NCBI GenBank assembly: GCA_021613535.1
Contig: CP075494.1
Coordinates: 7,440,001 to 7,504,000, forward strand
Length of the DNA: 64,000 bases
Direction: 5' to 3'
Source: Adineta vaga
Taxonomy: Eukaryota > Rotifera
In this document: piece after piece, positions 1 to 13,700 of the stretch
Numbering within the stretch: position 1 is the first letter of the stretch
Layout of the letters: each line of letters begins with the position of its first letter
Made by a program: the position numbers and the translations under genes
Notes under the pieces: model-generated
Database searches by the model: none
Seen by the model: the letters and a program-made list of their open reading frames with translations, nothing else
Told to the model about the DNA's origin: nothing

Positions 1-37
1 AATTCGAAAAACATTCTTTATTTGTTAATTAAATTAC

Positions 38-942
38 TTCGGAATCATATAACAATTATCATCTGTATAATAGAAATGTTTAATCCATGGTGCTCGAACA
101 CGTATCATTTGTCCACGTATGGGATGCATGAGATCATCATGACATAATTCTTTCGCTCCAAAACCAGTACAATTCACGACAATATCATAACTATCAGCTA
201 ACTAAAGAAGAAAAAAACAAGTTTATAAATGAAACAGCAAGAAATTTTCCTACTTCTTCTAACGATTGAATCTTCTTTTGAATAAATGTTACCTGTTTTT
301 CCATTAATCTAAACAGATTGGAATTTTAATTCAATCATTAACGTAGTTCTAAAACATACAATTTCGTTAGATATTTCATATATTTACGTGTATCAATATA
401 CACAGTCGTTGCGAAATATCCATATCTTAAAATAAGAATCGTTTTTTCAACTTTTGTATTTCTCTTGGAAAAAAAAACGTTCATAGTTACTTGTAATGAT
501 CAGGAAATATGGCTAATTCGTTTTTAGTTAAATAACGAAAATTATAGATTATATCTTGATAAGATGGATCTGGACGTGGATCATTGAATAATTGATAACC
601 AGATACTTGAGAAATACCAGCATCAGCAGCAATATTGGAAAAAATGATATTATTGAAATGATCGAATGATGTTTGACACCATTTTCTTTAATTTTTTCGA
701 AAAAGAATACAATCATCGTAAATGAAATAGTTCAACATTTCGAAATACCTTAGAGTTGATGGATCAACACCGACAATAAATCGTTGATCTGGTCGAAAAA
801 GACCGCCAGCACCATCGCTAGTTGTATCTTCAAGAAAACGATCAGCAATAACTGTTATAGATAATGATGGATGTTGTGTTCTGATACATAGAGCAGTTGA
901 TAAACCAACCACTCCGGCTCCAATTACAGCTACACGAGTCAT
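38..942 (-). CDS. D-amino-acid / D-aspartate oxidase (partial, C-terminus beyond window)
   Basis: FAD-dependent oxidase that deaminates D-amino acids, usually peroxisomal. The N-terminus shows the Rossmann dinucleotide motif [12 protein letters not shown] directly after Met, then a [11 protein letters not shown] segment matching the FAD-binding region of DAO/DDO enzymes. Later exons carry [46 protein letters not shown] (the family VNCTG motif) and [18 protein letters not shown], all in family order. Exon model on the minus strand: 942-749, 685-491, 425-360, 308-254, 201-38, with introns of 51-65 bp. After the last exon a GTAATT donor follows, so the substrate-binding C-terminal part lies left of base 1. 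I cannot separate DAO from DDO because the specificity residues are in the missing part. ATG at 942 is chosen because it immediately precedes the FAD motif. Confidence 0.88.
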
Positions 943-1323
943 ATCACGAGTAGATGCTATATGTTTTGTCCTTTTTATTTATTATCTTTTTCTTTTAAGT
1001 GTGCAGTGCATAGAGTTAAATTACAGAACAGAACAAATAAAACTAAGTAAAACATGGAACACGTAATTATTTCTGTTCTTTTGTGAAAATGGCTGCTATA
1101 TGCGGCGCTACAGTCATGCTCGACTCGCATTCATACAAACAGAGAAATGTTATAACACTATGGCATGTTTGTGAATTTAAACTAAATTATCATACAGATT
1201 CCGTACATGAGTATCAATTTTTAAATAGAACAAGATAATATCATATCATGAATTATACTGCGTACGAAAAACACATCAAATCAATTTGTAATTTATTCGA
1301 AAAAGAAAATAGAGAAAAGGCTT
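943..1323. other. intergenic spacer between two minus-strand genes
   Basis: Holds the 3' end of the coiled-coil gene (stop at 1324-1326) and the promoter side of the oxidase gene. A minus-strand AATAAA lies at 1292-1297. No further gene is seen. The plus-strand open frame from 1248 is antisense to the last exon of the coiled-coil gene. Confidence 0.7.
1292..1297 (-). terminator. polyadenylation signal AATAAA for the coiled-coil gene
   Basis: TTTATT on the plus strand reads AATAAA on the minus strand, about 27 nt after the stop codon at 1324-1326. The position is short but plausible for a compact genome. Confidence 0.5.
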
Positions 1324-4300
1324 TTAACATGTTCGTAATTGTTGCAATTTATCAATGGATGCCGTCCAATGCGATCGATATCGATCAAGTTCAGTTAATA
1401 TCAAAGAACAATGACTTTCAATATCGGATAATGTTTGCATGAATGCTGCTTTATATCGCTGCAATTCAAGAAATAAGTTTCTTTTAAAATACAAAAAGAA
1501 AAATATTCATACAAACCTTATAAACTTTATCACGCTGTGTAATTGTTTCCATTTGTGGTAACGTTGTCTTTTGTGTAACAACAGAAGCTGACATTTTTTG
1601 TCGTGAATTTCCTCCAACTGACCGTTTTTTTGTTGATACTGGTGGTCGATTGAATTGATCATCAAGTAAAGGTACACCTGTTCGGAAACGAGAAAAAAAA
1701 AGTCATTATTTGATTTGTCAATTTTTATGAACGCTGAATCTGAAACAACATACCTGACCAATGACCTTGTTTTCGTTCGAGAATTTGTTTTGGTTCTCTA
1801 TTTTCCAATGGTCTTCCCGATTGTTGTCGTCGTAATAATTCACTCAGTGGTTGTTTTGGTTCCGGTAATTCTTAATAAATATAATTCTATTACTTTCTTG
1901 AAGAAAAATCATGTCTCTCATACTTGTTTTAATAATTTCATCCGCAGTTAATATATCATCGAACATAATTAATAAACGTTCAGCATTTGTTGCCAATGTA
2001 TGAATAGTTGCCTGTGCATCTGTTTGAATATTTTTCTAGAAAAGAAACCAAATGTTTTCATTGAATTTCTTGAAAAACTATTTGTACATACAACTGTTTT
2101 CGATCGAAGCTCAGTGACAGTTTGTTGAAATTGATTTTGACGTAGTTTTTCACGATTATCAATTTCCTGCAATTCATTCTTTCGTGCTGGATGACCAAGT
2201 GTTGGACGAAGTTGATCGAAATTCTTTGTTTTATCTTCATTACTTTCATTACATTTCTCGTTACAAACAGTATCAAACTGATGTTTAACATTATTCAAAA
2301 CTTTTCCAGCTTGTTTCGCTTGTTCATCAAGTTCAAGTTTAGCTAATAACGATGATGTACGTTCAAATAATTCTAACATTTCACGAAATTCTAATTAAGA
2401 AACAAGTTTTATTTTTAAGAAGAAAAGAGGATAATGAATTTACCATTGACTGATTGTTCATAATAAGTTCGACATTGTTCTTCATAACTCTTCAATTTTT
2501 CAATCATTGTATTTGCATATTCATCGAATCTTTCTCGTAAAGCTAGAGGACGAGTTACAGGTCGTGAACCTTTTTCTCGATAGTACAACTATAAATATTC
2601 ATCAAAATAAGAATAAGATCATGTTTTACATGTATAACATTACTTCAGCATGAGTCAGTAAACCTTCATTCGATTCACGAAGAATGTTTAATATATTCGA
2701 AAGAAAATCATTATTGGAATGTTTCTTTTCTCCAAAAGTGCAATAGAGTGCATAGATTTCATCACGTGTTTTCGCTCGACCTGGTGTTTGACGTTTTGTC
2801 GATGATGTGACGGAACTATCAACTGATGCTCTATACGAAGAATTTATCAAAGTTTTGAAAATTGAAATGAAAGATAGATACCGTTTTGTATTTTTTAATT
2901 GTGCATTGGATGATTTTCCTTGTGATGAACGTGATGATGAACGAGAGACAGTAGTACGAGTATTAGACACTAAAATTTCAAATTTAGAAACAATATTTTA
3001 TCTCAAAATATTCAATTATCGACTTACCGAAAGTAGCAGGTACATCAGGTTCAACAATTTCATCCGATTCGGGTTGTTCACTTTTACTATGAAAAAAGAA
3101 ATCCTCTTATAAACTCATTTTACTTACAAGAATAACTTACTGTAGAAGAGTTCGTATTGTTGAAATAGTATTCGTTTCTTCAGGCTGTGCACTTGTCAAA
3201 CAAGTAGTACCATTGACTCCTACTTTATTGCGCGATGATGCTCTTGCTGATGGAGCAAATTTCACAGATTTCACTTCATCAACACTAGTTCCTGCAGCAT
3301 TACTTATCTTTGATGATCTTCGAGATGTATTTAGTTCATCATTATTTGCAGCATTACTCAAATCATTTACCAATTTTTCTAAATGATTCAAAAATACCAC
3401 AAATATTAATTTTCTCACTAAACATATTGCCTGATTACCTTCTGTAAGTACGCCTTTATTTCTCAATATTGGAACTACTGACGCTGGTATAAGTAATTCA
3501 TTATTCAAACATTTTAAATACAATGCTCTTTCATAACTGGTGAGAACAACTTGTTGAAACATATCTCGAATATCATTCAATGTTGTTGTCTAATAGAATA
3601 TCAAAGCGAAGGTTTTGCATCAGTTTAGTTTTGATTCTTACTTGTTTATCAACATTTGGATTGAGCATGGAATCAATTTGATTTCGATAGGAAATGATTA
3701 AATTTTTTAAAGTTTGAGCCTGTTGATTATTATTACCAACTTCAGCTTTGATTTTAACTTGAGTATCACTTATCCATCGATTAGCAAGTTCAATGAATTG
3801 CAAATCTATCATATGATTTTTAAAACTAAATAAAATTATGAAGAAAAAGAATTCTTTCTTTCGAAAAATAATTTACCGTTCTTGAAATTGAGTGATTATC
3901 TTTGTTGCTTCTTCTAATTGTTTCTTTTCTAATTTTTCCATTTCTTTCAGTATAGCTGTTTCACCTTTATCAATTTGTCCAGCTGTTTTTTCAAGTTTTC
4001 TTCGATAAATTTCGATTTCTTCACGACTATAATTTCCTCCTTCGGAAAATATTCTACAATGAAAGAAAAACGTCATTTTAGTCATTGTTTTATTTTCTTT
4101 ATCATACATAAATGATTGACGAAAATTAGCATTGGCTTGTCGTAAACATTGCATTGCTTCATCAAATTGTTTACGAAAACTTCTCAATGTTGTTCGAACA
4201 TTATCCATAAATCCATCACGTTTCTTTGCTAAACGTTCTTGCAATGAAATGAGACGAGCTGTTGTTGTAGCATTTATGAATAATTGTTCAAGATTATTGA

Positions 4301-7300
4301 TTTCATCTTTATAAGTATTGATCGATTTTGCAAAATCATTTAACATTAAACGATAATTTGTATCTGTTCGTTCTAATGTTTCATCCACACCATGAACATG
4401 ACGTTCAATCCGTTCGTCATGCGATGCAAGTTCATCTATGAAATTCATATGCAAATGATTTCACTCTCAAATCTCTTTCGATTGCTTACTTGCTCTAACA
4501 TTATGAACATCCGTTTCAATACGCATCCGTCTGGGTTCATGTAAATGCATTTGAAAATCCATTTCTTTATCCAATTCATCATGTTTTGAATAGATAACTG
4601 CATCAGCTCGTCGCATTGTTTCTTCTTGCCATTGATCGTAATAATCTAGAAAAGCTCGACATAAACTAAAACAACAAAACTGAAATTTCTTTCAAAACAT
4701 TTTTCGATTTACTTGAACATAATTGATTCAACAAGATTGGATGGTATTCGAAACGATTGAATAAATGGAACTGTATTTATTAAAGTTGGATCTTCGGTAA
4801 GAAATGTTTGCTCTTGGGATTGATTATCGGATGAGTATCTGCTATCTTCGATTTCAGATTCTTTGCTAGTTAAATCTTCAATTTCATATGTTGTTCGTGC
4901 AATCGATGTTGTATATAAGTGAGGATTTGCATCCGATAAAGCTAAACTCTCATCATCATTCGTTTGAATTTCTCGAGCATGAAAATACTCCAATAGTTCA
5001 TTTTTATATCGTTTCACTTCTTCGGCAATCATTTCCGAATACTTATCAACGATTGTATGTTCCATTTTATAGAATTGTATAAAACTAAATGTGTGTTTTA
5101 GTTGAATGTATCGTATGTAAAGATGTTTCTTACTTTGTTTTAATTGAATCAAGTTGATCATAGGCAGATTTTAATAAACGATTCAATACAATTTCATTTG
5201 ATGCACTACGCATTTCATCCAAAGTTGCATCAAGTTTTGTCAATTTTTTCTAGAAGAAAATCTTATAAAAAGTTTTTCTTTTCTCATAATAGATTATTTA
5301 CTTCATTTTGAACATCATGCGGTCGACGACACTCACGCATTAAATCAATCAATTGTGCAGTAACGCCTTCTAATCGAATTTGATGATGATCCCATTGTTC
5401 AGCTGGTGATTGAATGAAAGCTAAGAGACGATCGAGAATAGTATACATTATATTAGTCAATCGTTCATATTCAGCCTAGGAAAAATAAGATCAAATAAAT
5501 CTAATCTGTGAAATGTTGTATACATACTTCAGCTGGATCAATTACTGTTTCTTGTAAGAATTGTTTTCTTTCCTCTAAAATTGGTTCAATATCACGTTCG
5601 AATACTAATTGAAGTTCTTCATTATTATAGATTTGATTTTGACATACTTTTTCCTATTGAATTGAATAGAATTTAGTTTTTACAAAAAAGTTCTTTCAAA
5701 TTTTACTTCAATTATTTTCCATTGCTTTTCTAAGAAATCAATTTCACTTTTGATAATCTGTTTTATTTGATTCACAAGTGTTTTTCGTTCATTTATAATG
5801 ATATCCATGATTTCATAAGCTTGTTTATACCATATTTGAGTATTTTCTTTTGTTGATTTCGGTGGAATAAATGAACTAAACATAATAAATCGATTTATTT
5901 TCAAAAGCGATGAAAATAATCAATAAAATTTTACTTTAATGTATTGACATGTTCAACAAATCGTTGTGTTTGTTTAGCAATGTTTTGTTCAATCGGTTGA
6001 CACGATGATAAAACGGCTGCATCTAATCGTACTCTACACTGTGATAATCTTGCACTAGAAACAAACAAATAATTATCATTCATTTGCCATATTCTGTGAC
6101 TAAAACTATCGATTTGTTTCTTACATCCAAGTTTGTTTATTAATAATCCACATATCTTCTTTCCATTTGTTATGTTGATCTACCAGCTGATCACGAAAAT
6201 GATGAACTCGATCTGTTTCACCTGATAATAATCTTGCCTCTAATTCTGCATATAATTTTCGATTTTCAATAATTTGTGAATTTAATTTCTACAACAAAAA
6301 TAAAACCAACAACATTTTACCATATTCAACTTTGTCGAAGATTTACATTAGCTTGTTTTTCTAATTGTGCAGCTGTTTCGGTGTCGGATAGATGATGTGT
6401 ATGATAGAGACGTTCAGAATAGATTTTAAATAGGTCACGAATCTATAGAACAGATGATTCTTTTACTATGAATAGATAGGAAAGAACAATTCACTTTTTG
6501 TGTCCGTTCCATTTCAAGTTCTTCAATTGATTGACAATATTCTTGAATTTTAACATGACGTGATGGAAGATATTGATCAAGATAATCAAATGCTTGATTA
6601 AATGATTGATATGTCAATGTAGTTATTTCCTAAGCAATTGAATAATACTTCAAATTTGATTCTATTGATTTTCTCTATCATACTTTTTGATAAATCATTG
6701 CTTGCAATTGTTTGTCAAGTTCTAAAAAGCAAACGATTAGTTCTATTTGTCTTTTTAATTTCATCTGAATAAACCTTTGTCTCCTTGTTCATAATAAGAA
6801 TTACATTCGCGAGTTATTTCTTCTAAATCTTTGACTAAACTCTGAAACGATATAATTTGAATAGAGTTTTGTTCGAAAAGAATTTTACTTGATTTAATTC
6901 TGCGATCTTCTCTAAAAATTCATCCCATACTTGTTTGAATTTGTTATGACGAGTCGCAGCTAACCTTTCCGTCACATTTACTTTACTATTTGAATCATTT
7001 TCAATTGAATCTAAATCCGAAAAAAAATATTCATTTTTATATTACAAAAAACTCGTTTTGTTATCAACAAACTATGATCATTAATATTATCAGGTAGATT
7101 GAAAACTTCTCGTTTGATTTCTTCAAGTTCTTGTTGTTCTTCTGTTTGACGACGTTTTTGTTCATCATGAAAACTAAATTTTCCATTGAAGTGATTTTCT
7201 TTTTCAAAATTTTCTTTTATCTTACAATATAGTTATTGGATTAATCGAAGGATCATTACTATATGGTAAACCAGATAGCCATTGTCGTTTTTGAGATTCT

Positions 7301-7598
7301 AAATTATATATTCAAATATACTCAATGAGAAACAACGACTACTCAGTTTTTTACCATGTGGTCTAATATTTTTTACTAATGGTGTTGCATCGGGATGTGT
7401 AACAATATTAACAGGTTGTGAAAGTTGATGATCTCGTACTCGATTATAAGCGTCACTTAATTGTACCTATGAAAATCGAATATGTACATTTCGATTAATG
7501 ATATACACATATATCATTACTTGTGCATCAAATAATTGTCGATAAACTTTATTTGTAGGAAGAATTCGAACAGAAGCTGATGCTGATGATGCCCTCAT
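1324..7598 (-). CDS. large coiled-coil protein, CCDC180-like
   Basis: A minus-strand gene of roughly two dozen small exons separated by 45-60 bp introns, giving about 1,600 residues. It starts at ATG 7596-7598 (MRASSASASVRILPTNK) and the last exon is 1458-1324. Most of the product is predicted coiled coil (heptads of Leu/Ile with many Lys, Glu, Gln). The strongest family cue is in the C-terminal half: FSEGGNYSREEIEIYRRKLE, followed by a Lys/Glu helix, then a segment with WISDTQVKIKAEVGNNNQQA. From memory this resembles the C-terminal DUF4456 region of CCDC180, whose vertebrate length (~1,700 residues) also fits. First exons: 7598-7521, 7466-7355, 7298-7226, 7173-7073, 7010-6889. The function of CCDC180 is poorly known; a ciliary or sperm role is only an association. 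Another long coiled-coil ciliary protein is the main alternative. Confidence 0.6.
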
Positions 7599-8073
7599 TT
7601 GAATAGAGTCTGCTCTGTCTATCTAAGCCAGCGAGAAGATGCGTCCTTGTTTATTACCATTGTCATCGTTCTCTATTCTGTTACTATGCAACGAACTTGA
7701 TTCATATAATAAATATCGACTTTTTCTCTTTTCTAGAGGGTCGATTCATGAAAATAATGGCTACTATAGACCGATAGTATTTTTTCTCTTCCTTCCTTCC
7801 TCTTCTTCTCCTTTTCGTTCTTCAGGATCAATGTTCGTTCTGCGTACGTATTTACGCAATATAAAAATGTACTCGTCTTTGTGTCTATGGAGCCATTGTC
7901 GACAGCTATCTTAAACAGAGAATTGCTGCACGTGCATCACGAAAATAAAAATCTTGTGATGAGATATTACAGTTCTCTTCTTTTTTTTGTTTCTTATTGA
8001 ATTTTAATCATTGCTTTTCTTTTTTCTATTTTTGATCCCCTATCCCCCGGTGATACATCGGTTGTGTTTAAAA
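7599..8073. promoter_or_regulatory. divergent intergenic region (putative bidirectional promoter)
   Basis: A 475-bp spacer separates the start of the minus-strand coiled-coil gene (7598) from the start of the plus-strand gene (8074), so both promoters must lie here or in unseen 5' exons. It is rich in pyrimidine tracts on the plus strand (7790-7820, 7975-8040). No TATA box or known element stands out. A minus-strand CTTAG acceptor-like site lies 24 nt upstream of the 7598 ATG. Confidence 0.45.
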
Positions 8074-9750
8074 ATGGAAATTGACTTTCCTCCATCGCAT
8101 AATCCAACATTATTTGGTTCATTATCTGTCTCTCCACCTATTTCAATGTTCGATGCATTTTCACCATTACTACATTTTAATGATGATTTTCTGGATGTAT
8201 TAAATCCCAAAGAAAATGATGATGATGATAATGATGATTGGATGAAACCATTATTATTCGATCAATTATTTGAACACGAATTACAACAGAATATTTTTAA
8301 TTTTAATGATATTGACGTGAAACAAGAAGAAGAAAATTTCAAATCAGATAATTATTCTTTTATTCTTACTGATAAATTCAATCATTCATCTCAATTATCA
8401 CAAATTCATCGTGAAAATGAATATCTTGATTTATTTCATCCAAGAATCTTGGAACAACAATTACCATCAACAAAAACAACTACAACAACCGTTCATTTGA
8501 TACATCAACCTAAAATTGAACCAGCAGAATTACCAACAACCTTATATGTAAGCGGAAATGAACTACAATTTCATCCAATTGTAACGACGAATAATACAAA
8601 TAATACTCATGGAAAAACAATTGGTCATACGTATACGAGTAAATAGAAAAACAAACATTTAAGACTATATTTCTTTTCTCATTCATTAGCAACAACATCA
8701 TCACCAATTCCATCTGTGCCTATTGTACCAGCACGAGTATTAAAAGGGAAAAAATTCAAACGAGGTGGTCGAGTGACTTCTCGAGCGTAAGATTTCTTTA
8801 TGGCATATATTTATGATAATTTTTTGTTTTATTTCAGAGCATCAAGAAGTAATGCAGCGTCTAAACGACGCTTAAATTCTACAGCCGCAGGTAAAACCAT
8901 CGTGCTGATTTAACATTTCACTTGATTCTATTCTCTTTTGCTTTTGTCAGAACCAAAAGCTAGCGTTGTAATTATTGCTGAAGATGCAACACGAATAGAT
9001 TCAAAAACAACTACTTTAGGTTTAAGTTCTACAAGTAACAGTGATACAGATCTATTGAAATCATCTTCAACAACATCAACACGTTCATCAACACGTCGTC
9101 GTATTAAATCTACTCCTCGTGAAGTTATTCTCTTTCGTAATGGTACATTTGTTTCAAAAGAACCAATATCGAAACAACAACCATCCACAACATTATGTTT
9201 CGAAACTACAACAACTACAACTACAACAAATAATAATTGTCCACCACCACCACCGCTACATCAACAACAAATCACAGCAACTGGTTTACAAGCTGCTGCA
9301 CAAATTGTTGCTTGTAATGTCCTTCGACAAGCAACATTGAATGGTAACATTTGTACTTATACATAACTCTGAATTCAGAATTTATCTTTAGATGCATTAA
9401 TCGAACAATTGATTAAACGTGAAACAAATAATACCGATGATGACTTTCCCATTTATTGTTATTCAAGTCCATCCCTATCATCATCATCGTGTACAATGAC
9501 AACTGCGATGGAAGATTATGAAAATAGTTGTTCAACAACGCTGAAAATTCTTGGTTGCAATACAACAGCACCATTAACATCAGCGAATACAACGACAACA
9601 ACAATTGAATTGTTGACTTTTGCTGCTTTACAACAACAGCAACAACATCATCATCATCATCATCAACAACAACAATTTTGTTATATTAAACAAGAACCAA
9701 TTACAACAACAACGACAACGTTTCTTCTACCTCGTTTACTTCCACAATGA
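8074..9750 (+). CDS. uncharacterised Gln/Thr/Ser-rich protein with sumoylation-like motifs
   Basis: I do not recognise this gene. Five exons (8074-8638, 8690-8786, 8838-8890, 8951-9343, 9392-9750) join to exactly 489 codons (488 residues). The N-terminal ~190 residues are acidic and hydrophobic (FDAFSPLLHFNDDFLDVL), like an activation domain. A basic patch follows (KGKKFKRGGRVTSRA, SKRR, and later STRRRIK), which could be nuclear localisation signals. Three psi-K-x-E motifs are visible: DVKQEEE, PKIEPAE and YIKQEP. The C-terminus is low complexity: Thr runs, CPPPPP, five Gln, six His, four Gln. No bZIP, zinc finger, HMG or homeodomain is seen. A nuclear transcriptional regulator is an inference from composition only. 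ATG 8074 is the first in-frame ATG. Confidence 0.7.
9636..9735 (+). repeat. CAA/CAT/ACA triplet repeat tract inside coding sequence
   Basis: In-frame imperfect trinucleotide repeats encode five Gln, six His and four Gln in a row, then a run of Thr after the IKQEP motif. It is a likely length-variable coding microsatellite. Confidence 0.75.
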
Positions 9751-10724
9751 CAAGATCAGTGTGTTCTAGAGGTTGAATTACTTGTGATAATCAAAGAATA
9801 GAACAGTAGCTACAGATAACGACGGTATAATATAGGAAAAAGAAAAAGTGATTTTCTTTTTTTGTTTGTTTATTCGTTTATTTGTTTCGTCTACATTTTT
9901 TCAGTTATTTTTTCTTGCTGTTTATTTGTTATTTCAGCACACCGACACACGCGTGTGTGTATTGTTTGACTGAAAATCATCTTTACTGTTATTAACTGTA
10001 TTACTGTGGCCATCTGTTTTTTATTTGGCTATTATAGTTGTTGTTGTTGATAAAAACGAGAAAAAAAAATATAATGCAGAAACAATCAGACTTAATTTTT
10101 CTTTCTTTCTCCTTTCGATCATGTTTGAGTTGTGATCAAAAGAGTTCCAATGATTTATGATTTATATTAAACTTCAGTGAATGAACACTATTTAGATATA
10201 GATAACAGAAAGGAGTATTTTACAAGATAAAACAAGTAAGGTATTGAACCTGTGATAACGATTCAGAATCTATAAGAAGAATAGATTGCTTCATAATTTG
10301 ATATTATTTTAAACTCTTGTCTAACAGATTATAAATCTTTGCTCGTTAATTTTCTTTTGCTTTTGAATATTGTAGATAATTATAATATCTATTTCATAAT
10401 TTCACTCGCCTGCCATTTCTATATCAAATAAAAACTAAATAATTATCTCACAATAATAGTCTACCTAATTAAATTTTAATTAGATGAAACATCATATACA
10501 TACTTCTCATAACTCTTTTTGCTTACAAAATCTGACATCTAGTGATTACTAGAAAAATCTTGAATTAAATAGAAATCTTCAATATTTACTCGTTTACTTT
10601 TCCGTTAAACCGAAGATGCCATCAAGTAATGTGTGAAATACTTCAATCTTTGTTCATCTTTTACTCTTGAACTACTTCGATTCAAACTAAATCATCTATT
10701 TTTCTTTTAGATTTTCATTCTTCC
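9751..10724. other. intergenic region upstream of ST7
   Basis: About 970 bp of AT-rich DNA containing the 3' UTR of the preceding gene and the 5' flank of ST7. I see no open frame, RNA gene or repeat beyond short A/T runs. The only notable element is the acceptor-like site at 10696-10710. Confidence 0.5.
10696..10710 (+). promoter_or_regulatory. 3' splice-acceptor-like site upstream of ST7 start (candidate trans-splice site)
   Basis: A polypyrimidine run ending TTTTTCTTTTAG lies 14 nt before the ST7 ATG at 10725. It could receive a spliced leader or end a 5' UTR intron. Confidence 0.4.
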
Positions 10725-13700
10725 ATGTTGAATCATCATCATCATAATTTACTCGATGATCTAAACAATAATGACGATGAAATGAATAGTTTAACTATTT
10801 TGGAATATCTTCGTTCGATATTCTTATGGATATGTAACTATATATGGGCTATATCTTTGATTTTACTCATTTTTATTATCATTGCATCACTTCCCGATCC
10901 ATTCAATATGATAAATAGTTTTCATAACGGTAAACATTTCCGACAGAAGGACTTTTTCTACTTCTTTTTTTTAATTTAATTTACTAATGAATGTTTTTTT
11001 TATTCTTTTTTAAACAAGACATAATGAATAACTTATACTAAAAATAATTACTTTCTAGTCCCCTTAGATCTAGGAAAGAATAAAAAATAGAAAAGTGAAT
11101 GAATCATCTTTTACTTTTAATCTTCATTTATTCATTTTCTTCATTCCGGCATTGATAATGTGACCGTTTCTTGTCACATCTTTGATGACAGACATCTATA
11201 TGATTGAACAGTTATGATGTCTATATATATATTTTTTTCTTCTTCTTGTCTAATGACGAACTTGGCTCGATGAAATGAGGAAAGAAGAACGAGCAAAACA
11301 CAAAAAAAAACGAGAGAAGCCTACCGAAGGGTTAGAAAAGAATAAATTCCTTTTTTCTTTCCTTTGCCGGCTGTTTTCCCATTTACAGAAAGATGGAAGA
11401 AAAAAAAAGAATGTGTGTCTTTTTCTTTTCTTATTCTCGTTCTGTCTGTCTATCTTTTTCTAGATATATATTTCTATATCTGCATTACTACTGCTGCTAC
11501 TATTACTGCTGCTGTTACTCTATGCTCTCTCTCTCTCATGTATCTGTAATATTACACGGCACCATCACCATCACACACATACGCGTACATCTTCCTTCTC
11601 TCCTCCTTTTCATTCTCTCGGGTGGCTTTTCACTGTTGTGTGATTATTTACAGCAAACATGTTAAACGTCATATTTTGTAAGTTTCGTTTGATTTTTATG
11701 TTATTATTCTTAGTTTGAGATCATTTTCTTACCATATAACCTTTACTAATTGATAAAAAAAACAATCTTGTTTCTCCTTCTAGCAACCATGTTTTTCAAT
11801 ACTTTGACACCGAAATTTTACGTAGCTTTGACTGGTACTTCTTCATTAATCTCTGGTCTTATTTTAGTAAGTATCAAAACAAAAAATTTCATTGTTTAAT
11901 TTCAAGAAAAATAATTGTTTTCTTAGATTTTTGAATGGTGGTATTTTAAAAGATATGGAACATCATTTATTGAACAAGTTTCTATCAATCATTTAACTCC
12001 AATTTTAAATGGAAATGACTCAGCAAATTCTTCCCTAACAAATCATGATTCATCTTTACAATCATCATCAGTAATGAATGGTTGTAATAATAATAATAAT
12101 GGAGGAAATAATTCCAATGGAAATAATTCTTTAACAAATGGAATTGATCCCACAATACCGGTGACTGGTACAAATGAATGTAAAGTTTGGAAAAATCCTT
12201 GTGCATTATTTCGTGGAGCTGAATATCAACGTTTAACACAATATAATGGCAAAGAACCGTTGACATTTCATGATATGAATTTATCTGCTCAAGAACATCA
12301 AACATTTTTTTCTTGTGAATTAGATGAAGGTAAACCTGAATATGAAAGTATGTGAATTAGAAATTTATATTTCATCGAACGACTCAATTTCTTTTTTATA
12401 TTCTTTAGTGATGCAACGTGCGTGGCGTGAACGAGCGCCATCCACACGTATTCAATTAGCTCATGATGCATTAGAAAAAAACTTTGAGTAAGAAATCAAA
12501 GCAATTCCTTGAATTCTAATTTGATTTTAATTAGATATACACCTGCATTGATTCTTCTTGCTGAAGAAGAAGCAACTACAATCATCGAAGTTGAACGAAT
12601 TTTAAAACAAGCATTAAAATGTGCAGAAAATGCCTATCGAAAATCGCAACAGTTACTTGAACAAGGTCATAATCAAGATATTGTACATAGTAAGTCAGAT
12701 TTGTCGAAGGAAAAACGATTTGAAATTATTTATATGTTGCTTTTTGTAGAACGTAATACAAATATATTAATTTATGTTAAACGACGGTTGGGTATGTGCG
12801 CAAGAAAATTGGGTAAATTGCGTGAAGCAACAAAAATCTTTCGTGACCTGGTGAAAGAATTTCCAATGATGTCGGTTTTTAATATTCATGAAAATCTTAT
12901 CGAAGTTTTACTTGCTCTTCAAAATTATCCAGATGTACAGGGCGTTTTGGCCAAATATGATGGTTAGAATCATCTTTTCTCATTTCTTATTCTAAGTTTT
13001 GTTCTATTTTTTGTTTTTAGATATTAGTTTACCCAAATCAGCGACAATTTGTTATACAGCTGCTTTACTAAAAGCTAGAGCAGTTGCTTCTACGTAGGTT
13101 TATTTTGAATCTTGAAGTTTCAATGTAAATTGAAAAAGGGCTTTCATTATAAATCATATCCTTTTAATTCTCAATGTTATTTTCTCTATATTTACAAACT
13201 CAGTAGGAGATCGCAAACGGAAATAAGTTTTAAGAAAATACAGAATGTTATCTATTTTAAGAACGAGGAAAAAAAGCGCTGTTCCTGCGTTAACTGATGA
13301 ATTTTAGTTTAGGGGAGTTTCTTTTCAAATGTAACGCATATTGCATATCATGTTCTTTATTGATTAGATTTTCACCTGATATTGCAAGTAAACGAGGTTT
13401 AACTGCATCTGAAATGTCTGCAGTTGAAGCCATTCATCGAGCTGTTGAATTTAATCCACATGTACCAAAAGTAATGATTTTATTTGAATGATTTCATCAA
13501 AAACGCAACATTTTCTTTGGATTTTAGTATTTATTAGAAATGAAAAGTTTAATATTACCACCTGAACATATTCTTAAACGTGGCGATTCAGAAGCGATTG
13601 CTTATGCTTTCTTTCATCTATCACATTGGCGACGAGTGGATGGTGCATTAAATCTTTTACATTGTACATGGGAAGGAACATTTCGAATGATTCCATATCC

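Noticed and set aside
1248-1442. Plus-strand open frame
   Set aside because: Antisense to the last exon (1458-1324) of the minus-strand coiled-coil gene, which has splice signals and coding continuity.
11275-11665. Overlapping plus-strand open frames inside ST7 intron 1
   Set aside because: Lys/Phe/Cys-rich low-complexity translations of A-rich and CT-rich DNA; the ST7 frame joins cleanly across the intron.
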